64,000 nucleotides of DNA from the NCBI GenBank assembly GCA_040882465.1, contig JBBEBG010000025.1:37025-101024 (forward strand). The letters run 5' to 3'. This DNA is from Gemmatimonadota bacterium. Lineage in GTDB: Bacteria > Gemmatimonadota > Gemmatimonadetes > Longimicrobiales > Gaopeijiaceae. A program made the position numbers and the translations under genes. The notes beneath the pieces were generated by a model. It worked only from the letters and a program-made list of their open reading frames with translations, did not search any database and was not told the origin of the DNA. This document shows positions 45,144 through 52,074 of this stretch, piece by piece (positions within the stretch are counted from its first letter, which is position 1; each line of letters opens with the position of its first letter).

Positions 45144-45637
45144 GCGTCCTCATCCCCGCGGTTATTCTCGCCATCGCGGTGGTGTTCTTCGTCCTGTACC
45201 CCGTGGTCGTGGGGGAGTGGGCGCCGATGAATCGGGACGTGGACGAGCTCACGGAGACGCAGCATCGGAAGCGGATCGCGCTTCTCGCATTGCGCGACGT
45301 GGAGTACGATTTCCATGCCGGGAAGCTTGACGAATCCGACTACCTGAGGCTCAAGCGAGAGATCTCCTCCGAGGCGCTCCAGGCGCTCGACTCCGAGGAG
45401 GCGGAATGGGTCGCGCAGGCGGGGGCGCGCGAGGCCGGCGGGGCGCAGCCTTCAGGCGAGGCGGCGGCTCCCATGGGATCCGAGAACGTGGAGGCGGAGA
45501 TCGCCGCGCTCCGAGCTTCCATTCGCGAGGGCATGGTCTGTCCGCACTGCGGCCACCCCAATTCCCGCGGGAGCCGCTTCTGCGGGGACTGCGGCTCGGC
45601 CCTCCCACAGGTGCACAGCTCGGCGGGAGGCGCGTAG
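45140..45637 (+). CDS. CcmI-like membrane protein with C-terminal zinc ribbon
   Basis: The 165-residue product begins with one membrane helix (residues 4-22) and a charged helix (RKRIALLALRDVEYDFHAGK, LDESDYLRLKREI) like the N-terminus of CcmI/CcmH-fused proteins. It ends in a zinc ribbon with CPHC (C134, C137) and CGDC (C148, C151). It occupies the position where ccmH/ccmI would be and is coupled to ccmF by overlap. It has no thioredoxin-like or LRCxxC motif, so it cannot be assumed to reduce apocytochrome cysteines. A scaffold role is a guess. Confidence 0.7.
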   Translation: MSVLIPAVILAIAVVFFVLYPVVVGEWAPMNRDVDELTETQHRKRIALLALRDVEYDFHAGKLDESDYLRLKREISSEALQALDSEEAEWVAQAGAREAGGAQPSGEAAAPMGSENVEAEIAALRASIREGMVCPHCGHPNSRGSRFCGDCGSALPQVHSSAGGA

Positions 45638-45641
45638 GAAG

Positions 45642-46364
45642 TTGGCCGCCGTCCTGGAGGCGCAGGGGCTGGCGCGATCCTACGGCCCGATACGCGCCGT
45701 GGACGACATCTCCTTCTCGTTGGGGGAAGGGGAGCTCCTCACACTTCTCGGTCCGAACGGGGCGGGAAAAACGACCCTGCTCGGCATGCTCGGCGGTGCG
45801 CTCCGGCCCCAAGCCGGGGAGATCAGATTCCGGGGGGAGCCGCGGAATTTGGGAGAGACCGCTTGGCGCCGGGAGATCGGGGTCCTCTCTCACCGCACCT
45901 TCCTCTACGGCCCCCTGAGCGCACGGGAGAATCTCGACTTTTACGGGCGGCTGTACGGTCTCCCGGGGCTTGCCGAGAGGGTGGACGTACGGCTTGAGGA
46001 AGTCGGGCTCGCGCCGCACCGGGACCGGAGGGTTCGAGACTTCTCCCGCGGCATGCGTCAACGCCTTGCTCTGGCGCGCACGCTCCTCCACGATCCATCT
46101 CTCGTCCTCCTCGACGAGCCCTTCACCGGGCTCGACGTGCATGCGTCGGCGCTCCTTCGGGAGGTCCTCAGCCGGCTGAAGGACGGACGGCGCACCGTGG
46201 TGCTCGTGACCCACTCACTCTCGGATGGCCTCGCACTCGCGGACCGGGTGGCGATTCAGGTGGAGGGGCGCTTCGCCTTCCTCGGCGCCCGTTCGGAGAT
46301 CCCCACCGGAGAGGAGGAAGCGTTTTACCGCGGAGTCGTCGAGCGGGGGGCGGGAGTCGGGTGA
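45642..46364 (+). CDS. ccmA: CcmA, ABC ATPase of haem export to CcmE
   Basis: The 240-residue ATPase has Walker A GPNGAGKTT, Q-loop VLSHRTFLYGPLS, signature FSRGMRQRLALAR and Walker B LVLLDEPFTGLD. It forms a complex with CcmB and CcmC that loads haem onto CcmE. The start is TTG 45642 (AGGAAG site just before), four bases after the previous stop. Length matches the family and homology begins directly at the start. Confidence 0.93.
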   Translation: MAAVLEAQGLARSYGPIRAVDDISFSLGEGELLTLLGPNGAGKTTLLGMLGGALRPQAGEIRFRGEPRNLGETAWRREIGVLSHRTFLYGPLSARENLDFYGRLYGLPGLAERVDVRLEEVGLAPHRDRRVRDFSRGMRQRLALARTLLHDPSLVLLDEPFTGLDVHASALLREVLSRLKDGRRTVVLVTHSLSDGLALADRVAIQVEGRFAFLGARSEIPTGEEEAFYRGVVERGAGVG

Positions 46365-47041
46365 GCCACTACCTCCGACAGGTCTGGGCCATCGCGGCCA
46401 AGGATCTGAGGGTCGAGCTTCGGACCCGCGAGCGCTTCGCTTCGATGGGCGCGTTCGTCGTCCTGACCGCCGTACTCTTCGACTTTGGCATCGACCGAAC
46501 GCAGTTCGACCCTCGTGAGATCGCGGCGGTCCTCATCTGGTTGATCGTGATCCTCGCCGGCCTGCTGGGCCTGGGGAGGACCTTCGAGCTGGAGAAGGAA
46601 GACGGAGGGCTGGAGGGCCTTCTCGTCGCTCCCGTGCCTCGGGATGCCATTTACCTGGGGAAGGTGGTCGCGAACGCGGTTCTTCTGAGCGTGACTCTGG
46701 CGCTGACGGTAGCCACGATCGCGCTCCTCTTCCGCGTGGACTTCACGCAGAGTCCCGGGGCCCTCGCGCTCGTGCTAGGACTGGGGCTCCTGGGCTTCAC
46801 GGCGTTGGGCACGCTCTTCGGTGGGATCACCGCCGGCACACGCATGGGGAGCACCCTCCTTCCCGTCCTCATCTTCCCCCTCCTGGCACCCCTGGTGATC
46901 TTCGGCGCCGACGCTACGGCGACCCTCCTCGCGGGCTTTCCCTCGAGCGAGGTGAATGGCAACTTACGAATGATCTCGGCCTATGCCCTTGTGTCGCTGA
47001 CGGCGGGCGTCGGCCTTTTTCGCTACGTCGTGGAGGATTGA
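46361..47041 (+). CDS. ccmB: CcmB, membrane subunit of the haem ABC complex
   Basis: The 226-residue membrane protein has about six helices and the CcmB pattern: AAKDLRVELRTRERFASM at the start, ELEKEDGGLEGLLVAPVPRD in the middle, and a conserved TRMGSTLLPVLIFPLLAP loop. It partners with CcmA and CcmC. The GTG start (46361) overlaps the ccmA stop by four bases. Length is normal. Confidence 0.93.
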   Translation: MSHYLRQVWAIAAKDLRVELRTRERFASMGAFVVLTAVLFDFGIDRTQFDPREIAAVLIWLIVILAGLLGLGRTFELEKEDGGLEGLLVAPVPRDAIYLGKVVANAVLLSVTLALTVATIALLFRVDFTQSPGALALVLGLGLLGFTALGTLFGGITAGTRMGSTLLPVLIFPLLAPLVIFGADATATLLAGFPSSEVNGNLRMISAYALVSLTAGVGLFRYVVED

Positions 47042-47754
47042 TGTCGCTCCAAAAGACCCGGATCGCGGCACTGACGTTCGGGGCGCTGGGCGTCGCTCTG
47101 ACGCTTCTCTTCCACTGGCTCGTCTTTTTCTGGGTTCCCGACGTGCTCGGGTTCCGGATCGCCCAGCGGATCTACTACATCCACGTTCCCGCCGCCTGGG
47201 TCGCGTTCCTCGCCTTCGGCATGGTTGCGGTCTGCAGCGTCGTGTACCTCTGGCTGCGCGAAGAGAAGGCGGATCAGCTCGCGCACGCGGCGGCGGAGGG
47301 CGGCCTCGTGTTCACCACGATCGTGCTCACGACGGGGCCTCTCTGGGCGAGGCTGCAATGGGGCGTGTGGTGGACCCCGGACCCCAGGCTGACGCTGACC
47401 GCACTCTTGTGGTTCGTGTACCTCGGGTATCACCTCGCCAGGGGAGCGACGGAGAACCCGGAGCTCGGAAAAAAATTCGCGGCAGTCGTCGGAATCGTTG
47501 GCGCGGCGCTCATTCCGCTCATCCACGTCAGCGTTCTCTGGTGGGGAGGGACGCACCCCGAGCCCGTCGTCTTAAATGCCGCGGGCTCCTTCGCCGATCC
47601 GGAGATCGAGACGGTGCTCTTCACAGCGTTCGCGGCATGGATCTTCTTATTTCTTTCACTCGTGTTGCTGAGGTATACCGCGGCGCAGCTGGAAGAGCGA
47701 GTCGCCCGCGCCTCCCCCTCGGTCCTGGTTTCGGAAGGAGAATCGAGAGCATGA
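47041..47754 (+). CDS. ccmC: CcmC, haem-delivery membrane protein
   Basis: The 237-residue membrane protein has the WWD loop WGVWWTPDPRLT, His candidates in IHVPAAWVAF and in IHVSVLWWGGTHPE, and six membrane helices. It binds haem and presents it to CcmE. The ATG at 47041 overlaps the ccmB stop, and the gene runs into ccmD by four bases. It is shorter than CcmF, as expected for CcmC. Confidence 0.94.
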   Translation: MSLQKTRIAALTFGALGVALTLLFHWLVFFWVPDVLGFRIAQRIYYIHVPAAWVAFLAFGMVAVCSVVYLWLREEKADQLAHAAAEGGLVFTTIVLTTGPLWARLQWGVWWTPDPRLTLTALLWFVYLGYHLARGATENPELGKKFAAVVGIVGAALIPLIHVSVLWWGGTHPEPVVLNAAGSFADPEIETVLFTAFAAWIFLFLSLVLLRYTAAQLEERVARASPSVLVSEGESRA

Positions 47755-47987
47755 AGCTTCGTTCGATCGTTGTGAGGTGGGGTGGCGCCCTCGTCGTCCT
47801 TCTGGCCGCGCTGACGGTCGCCTTCGCCCAGCCTGCGGCCGCTCAGTCCGCGGTGCAGCCCGTGCCGCAGATGGAAGACTTCTGGCACATCTTCATCGCG
47901 TACGCGATCGCCTGGATTCTGCTCTTCGGCTGGCTCCTCTCGATCCTGAAGCGGATCCGCCGCGTCGAGGAGCGACTCAAGCCCTGA
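47751..47987 (+). CDS. ccmD: CcmD-like small membrane protein
   Basis: The 78-residue protein has an N-terminal hydrophobic, signal-like segment ending at AQPAAAQS, a short periplasmic linker, then one membrane helix (FIAYAIAWILLFGWLLSIL) and a basic tail KRIRRVEERLKP, the CcmD pattern. CcmD anchors CcmE to CcmC. The added signal-like N-terminus makes it longer than the classic about 50-residue CcmD. Its stop begins a 12-base tandem duplication. Confidence 0.75.
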   Translation: MKLRSIVVRWGGALVVLLAALTVAFAQPAAAQSAVQPVPQMEDFWHIFIAYAIAWILLFGWLLSILKRIRRVEERLKP

Positions 47988-48004
47988 GGAGAGCCCTGAG
48001 GAGA
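47981..48004. repeat. Tandem 12-bp duplication at the ccmD stop
   Basis: GCCCTGAGGAGA occurs twice in tandem (47981-47992, 47993-48004), and the first copy contains the ccmD TGA stop (47985-47987). It is slippage-like and parallels the duplication at the glmM stop. Confidence 0.9.
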
Positions 48005-48088
48005 GCGTAGAAGCGCGAGGGATACGTCCCCGATGCGCGGGGAGCCCGAAGATCGGGACGGGGCCCCACGGTCCCGCGAAGACTTCGC

Positions 48089-48535
48089 TCAGGCCTCGGA
48101 GTCGTTGGCCGGATTCGCGTACCGCTCGAGGAGGCGGTTGGTGGCGTCGAGGAAGGAGAGGACGGCACCCCGCGTGACGTCGTCGCCCGGTGCCACCGTC
48201 GCGCCGATGAGATCCACGCGTTGCTCCAGGATGCGGGCGCGGACGGCGACGATGACAAGGAGGGAATCGAAGGCGCGCACGAGACGGGTCCCTCGGAGCT
48301 CCAATTCGAGAGCGGCGCTGGCGGCCAGCACGACAGCCTGAAGGGCTGCCTCCGCTCCGGCGAGGGCATGCCCCTGAGGGGTCGCATTCCCCTGGCCGAT
48401 CCCGACGAAGGCGGGACCCCCCAACCATTCCACTTCCACCTCGACGCGGCACCGCGAATTTCGCGAGTCCTGGACATCCACCCGGTTGCAGCGGACCCGC
48501 GCGCGGCGCACGGGAGGAAGAGGGTTTTCCGACAT
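48089..48535 (-). CDS. Hypothetical protein
   Basis: This 148-residue soluble protein has no signal peptide. It shows alternating strands and helices (RVEVEVEWLGGPAFVGIG, EAALQAVVLAASAALELEL, RAFDSLLVIVAVRARI, RGAVLSFLDATNRLLERY), suggesting a compact alpha/beta domain resembling the LeuA-type dimerisation fold. I do not recognise a family. It is four bases after the TIGR04282 glycosyltransferase gene in the same direction and is probably the last gene of that operon. Confidence 0.6.
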   Translation of the reverse strand: MSENPLPPVRRARVRCNRVDVQDSRNSRCRVEVEVEWLGGPAFVGIGQGNATPQGHALAGAEAALQAVVLAASAALELELRGTRLVRAFDSLLVIVAVRARILEQRVDLIGATVAPGDDVTRGAVLSFLDATNRLLERYANPANDSEA

Positions 48536-48539
48536 GGTT

Positions 48540-49172
48540 TCAGTGTGGCGAAGGGTGTCTGAACTCTTCCGGTACGTCCTCGGGGCGGTCCACGTCCGCG
48601 AGCGGCGGGAGGAGCGTCGTCCGGACCCCCAACGCCGCCGCGCGCGCGAGGCTCGCCTTCAAGACCCCGCTCGTGCTCCAGGGGATCCCCGAGAAGATCT
48701 CGGGGATCCGGCGATTCAGGGCGACGAGATAGTACCCGCCGTCCGTGGCGGGTCCAAGAGCCAGGGCCGGGCCGATCTCCGACGACAGGGCCCCGAAGGC
48801 CTCTTCGACCCGGTCGCGGTCCACTCCGGGAGCGTCGGTGCCGATGGCGCAGACGAGGTCTCCCTCGAGGAAGCCCCACCGAAATCCTTCGGCGAGGCGA
48901 CTTCCCAGGTCTCCTTCGGGCTGCGCCTCGAACTCGAGCCCCTCCCCTCCAAACCATTCCGCGAACAGGTCGCGAGCCCCCGGAGGATCGTGATAAATGA
49001 CGGTTCGATACGGCCCTCCCCGAACCCCGTCCACGACCCGGCTCCCGAGGGCGCGATAGATTCTCGCGGCCTCTTCCTCTCCCAAGGTGCGGGCGAGGCG
49101 AGTCTTCACGCGGCCCGGTTCGGGCGCCTTCGCAAAGACGAGGAGAATGCGCCGTGCCGTGGAGGGTCTCAT
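48540..49172 (-). CDS. TIGR04282-type glycosyltransferase-like protein (DUF2064)
   Basis: The 210-residue protein has the nucleotide-sugar-transferase-like start LLVFAKAPEPGRVKTRLA, then LEGDLVCAIGTDAPGV and PATDGGYYLVALNR, which define the DUF2064/TIGR04282 group. It commonly stands beside TIGR04283 glycosyltransferases, as here (four-base gap). The pair is linked with arsenosugar or related glycan synthesis in some bacteria; the substrate in this organism is not known. Confidence 0.88.
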   Translation of the reverse strand: MRPSTARRILLVFAKAPEPGRVKTRLARTLGEEEAARIYRALGSRVVDGVRGGPYRTVIYHDPPGARDLFAEWFGGEGLEFEAQPEGDLGSRLAEGFRWGFLEGDLVCAIGTDAPGVDRDRVEEAFGALSSEIGPALALGPATDGGYYLVALNRRIPEIFSGIPWSTSGVLKASLARAAALGVRTTLLPPLADVDRPEDVPEEFRHPSPH

Positions 49173-49176
49173 CGGG

Positions 49177-49926
49177 TCAGGAAGTCGGGCCCGCGGCGAC
49201 CTTGGCGCCTTCGACCCACCTGCGAGGGCGGTACCAGCGGGCGAGGAACCGGGGTGGCAGTCCCACGGCGTAGAGGGAGATGAGTGCCGCGTTGCGGATC
49301 CATCCGAGGAAGGGACCTTCCTCGCGATACCTGCGTGGGCTCGTCAGGATCGGGGCATTGATGCGGGCAATGCCTCCCGTCCTCCGAAGGCGACGCACCG
49401 CCTCTACGTCCTCCATGAGGGGGAGGTCGGGGATTCCGCCGAGCGCGTCGTAGCGTGCGCGCGAAAGAAGGAGCCCCTGGTCTCCGTAGGCAAGTCCGGT
49501 GAGGCGCTCACGAATCCTCTGTCCCCACTCGATGATTCGCCACCAGGGTCCCTTGGCGGCAAAGCGAAATCCGAAGTAAGCGGCGCCGTCCTTCGGCGCC
49601 TTCGCCAGCCAGGCTTCCAACGCGTCGATCGTGGAGGGGGGAAGCCGCGAATCCGCGTGAAGAAAGAGGAGCCAGGGGGTGGAGAGGCGGAGCGCCCCCG
49701 CGTTCATCTGGCGCGCTCTTCCCGCCAAGGTTTGCACGATCCGGAGCTCCCATCGCTCGACGATCACGAGCGTGGCGTCCCGGGACCCACCGTCCGCGAT
49801 GACGATCTCGGTCGGCAACCGGAGCGCTCTCAGGTCGGCGAGGAGGAGCGGGAGGTCCTCCTCCTCGTCGAGCGTGGGAATCACGACGCCGAGCGGTGCG
49901 GGCGAAGCGCGGTCCGGGCCGATCAC
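49177..49926 (-). CDS. TIGR04283-type family 2 glycosyltransferase
   Basis: The 249-residue GT-A enzyme has the family 2 start VVIPTLDEEEDLPLLLADLR, metal and nucleotide motifs IADGGSRDATL and LFLHADSRLP, and the acceptor region LPLMEDVEAVRRLRR. It transfers a sugar from a nucleotide donor to an unknown acceptor. TIGR04283 members are annotated in arsenosugar biosynthesis. It overlaps the DUF547 gene by four bases and precedes TIGR04282. Confidence 0.9.
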   Translation of the reverse strand: MIGPDRASPAPLGVVIPTLDEEEDLPLLLADLRALRLPTEIVIADGGSRDATLVIVERWELRIVQTLAGRARQMNAGALRLSTPWLLFLHADSRLPPSTIDALEAWLAKAPKDGAAYFGFRFAAKGPWWRIIEWGQRIRERLTGLAYGDQGLLLSRARYDALGGIPDLPLMEDVEAVRRLRRTGGIARINAPILTSPRRYREEGPFLGWIRNAALISLYAVGLPPRFLARWYRPRRWVEGAKVAAGPTS

Positions 49927-50750
49927 CGAGCGACGTCGTTCAGGGTCCAGTCGTACTCGAAGAAGCTCACGGAAGTATCGCTCCGGAGGAGGCGCACGCG
50001 ATCCGCTTCACCGACGTAATCGGCCAAGAAGGCCTTCACGCCGACGAGGCCGCCAAAGTCGTCCTGGTACCAATCGAGGACCTTGTTCAGGTGGAGAGTC
50101 GCCGGCGGTCCGGGCTCGATGCGAAAGTGCTCGGGGTTGGTCACGAGGGCGCGGACGGATCGCTCGAGCTGGGCGTCGAGCCGTGCGCCCTCGTACGCCT
50201 CCGGCCAGAGAATGGGACAGCTCCGCGCCGCGCAATTCACCGCGAAATGGATGCGAGGGTCCTGGAAGGCCGGCCGGATGATCTCGTGTTCGATCTCGTC
50301 CTGCGAACGCGGGGCCCCCGCGACGGGACAGTGCTTTCGCCCGAACACGTCCGCGATCTGCCAGACCGAGTTGGCCGGGTACCCTGCAAACCAGTTGCGG
50401 ATCGCGGCGAAGATTCCGGCGCCTCCCCTGCGAATCGGATAGTGATCGAGGACGATCTTCAGCATGCAAGCGTTGTACGCGTTGATCCAGAAAGCGAGAC
50501 GATCGTGCGTGGGTGCGCTTTCGAGGGCCGCAGCCGGCGTGTTTCCGAGCGAGACGATGTACCGGTCCAGGTCGCGTCGGAGTCCGGCGAGCTTCTGATA
50601 GTCCACGTGCTGACCCACCACGACCTGTTCGAGGACCCGGGTAAAGGGGGTGTGGTCGGGAAGCTCCTGGGCGTGGACGGGAGCGGAGGGGGCGACCGTC
50701 CAGAGAGTTCCGGCGGCGAAAATCGCGGGGGCGAGGTGGGGGAACTTCAT
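49923..50750 (-). CDS. Exported DUF547 protein
   Basis: The 275-residue protein has a signal peptide ending APVHAQE, then the DUF547 core: RLAFWINAYNACMLKIVLDH, then PRIHFAVNCAARSCPIL and LVTNPEHFRIEPG. It is predicted to be periplasmic or secreted; the biochemical role of DUF547 is unknown. Start ATG 50750 is the signal peptide start. It leads a reverse operon with two glycosyltransferase-like genes and a hypothetical, and is divergent from recA. Confidence 0.85.
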   Translation of the reverse strand: MKFPHLAPAIFAAGTLWTVAPSAPVHAQELPDHTPFTRVLEQVVVGQHVDYQKLAGLRRDLDRYIVSLGNTPAAALESAPTHDRLAFWINAYNACMLKIVLDHYPIRRGGAGIFAAIRNWFAGYPANSVWQIADVFGRKHCPVAGAPRSQDEIEHEIIRPAFQDPRIHFAVNCAARSCPILWPEAYEGARLDAQLERSVRALVTNPEHFRIEPGPPATLHLNKVLDWYQDDFGGLVGVKAFLADYVGEADRVRLLRSDTSVSFFEYDWTLNDVAR

Positions 50751-50921
50751 GTCTCTCTCAACCCGAGCGCCCGGGAATCGGTTCCCTCGGATCGCTTTTG
50801 TCCCATTCGGGCATTTGGACGGCCCGGGCCGCCGCGTACCTTTGCGCTGATTGGGGGTCGGGCCGGAGACCCCGGAATGGGGCGAGCCCCCCCCTTTCGC
50901 TTTATCTTCGGGTTTTCTATT

Positions 50922-50933
50922 TTCCGGCCGGAA
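50922..50933. promoter_or_regulatory. 12-bp perfect palindrome upstream of recA
   Basis: TTCCGGCCGGAA lies 37 bases before the recA ATG, next to an AT-richer run (TTTATCTTCGGGTTTTCTAT) that could hold the promoter. It may be a regulator site. No classical LexA box is seen. The palindrome is short and may be chance. Confidence 0.3.
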
Positions 50934-50970
50934 GCGGGGGCGGGTGGACCATGAGGGAAGGGAGACGGCG

Positions 50971-52041
50971 ATGCCGACGGTGGAGCTGAGCGAGCAGAAA
51001 AAGAAGGACTTGGCCACGGCGCTAAGCCAGATCGAACGCGCCTATGGGAAAGGCGCGATCATGCGGATGGTGGACGGGGCCCGCCTTCAGATCGAGGCGA
51101 TTTCCACGGGTGCGGTGAATCTCGATGCCGCGATCGGGATCGGCGGGATTCCGAGGGGCCGCATGTCGGAGGTCTATGGACCGGAGTCGTCAGGGAAGAC
51201 GACGCTCTGCCTCCATGTCATCGCGAACGCCCAGCGCGCGGGCGGTGTCGCCGCCTTCGTGGACGCGGAGCACGCGCTCGACATCCAATATGCGAAGAAG
51301 TTGGGTGTGGACGTGGACAATCTTCTCGTTTCCCAACCGGACACGGGGGAGCAGGCGCTCGAGATAGCAGAGGTGCTGATCCGGTCGAACGCGGTGGACG
51401 TGGTGGTCATCGACTCGGTGGCGGCGCTCGTGCCGAGGGCGGAGATCGAGGGGGAGATGGGAGACACCCATGTCGGGCTCCAGGCGCGGCTCATGAGCCA
51501 GGCGCTCCGAAAGCTGACCGGCGCCGTGAACCGCTCCCATACGGCGGTTGTCTTCACGAATCAGATCCGCGAGAAGGTGGGCGTCATGTTCGGGAATCCG
51601 GAGACGACCTCCGGAGGGCGGGCGCTCAAATTCTACGCTTCGCTCCGCCTCGACATTCGCCGGATAGGCGCGATCAAGGACGGGCAGGATATCGTGGGGA
51701 ACCGGACCCGGGTGAAGGTCGTCAAGAACAAGTGCGCGCCCCCCTTCAAGCAGGCCGAGTTCGACATCATGTACAACGAGGGGATCTCACACACGAGTCT
51801 TCTCATCGACCTTGGTTCCGAGCTGGATCTCGTCCAGAAGTCGGGAGCCTGGTACTCCTACGGGGAATTGCGATTGGGACAGGGGAAGGAAAACGCGCGC
51901 CAGTTCCTCATCGAGAATCCGGACGTCGCCGGCGAGCTCGACCGGAAGCTTCGCGAGGCCCTCGAGCTCCCGGGTGCGCTCAAGGGGAACGGGGGAACCG
52001 GCGGCGGGGATGACGGTCTGGAGGACGGCGCAGGGGGGTGA
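50971..52041 (+). CDS. recA: Recombinase RecA
   Basis: The 356-residue RecA has Walker [13 protein letters not shown] loops with [13 protein letters not shown], Walker [20 protein letters not shown], and the L2-region [20 protein letters not shown]. It performs strand exchange and LexA coprotease activation. The tail is Gly/Asp-rich and acidic. ATG 50971 follows GGGAG. It is divergent from the DUF547 gene and followed after a hairpin by alaS. Confidence 0.98.
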   Translation: MPTVELSEQKKKDLATALSQIERAYGKGAIMRMVDGARLQIEAISTGAVNLDAAIGIGGIPRGRMSEVYGPESSGKTTLCLHVIANAQRAGGVAAFVDAEHALDIQYAKKLGVDVDNLLVSQPDTGEQALEIAEVLIRSNAVDVVVIDSVAALVPRAEIEGEMGDTHVGLQARLMSQALRKLTGAVNRSHTAVVFTNQIREKVGVMFGNPETTSGGRALKFYASLRLDIRRIGAIKDGQDIVGNRTRVKVVKNKCAPPFKQAEFDIMYNEGISHTSLLIDLGSELDLVQKSGAWYSYGELRLGQGKENARQFLIENPDVAGELDRKLREALELPGALKGNGGTGGGDDGLEDGAGG

Positions 52042-52042
52042 G

Positions 52043-52059
52043 TCCGGCGCCCCGCCGGA
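52043..52059 (+). terminator. Hairpin between recA and alaS
   Basis: TCCGGCG-CCC-CGCCGGA forms a perfect 7-bp stem right after the recA stop. It is followed by GTTATACTCCTGTTT, not a clean T-run, so it may be a weak terminator or attenuator of read-through into alaS. Confidence 0.4.
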
Positions 52060-52074
52060 GTTATACTCCTGTTT

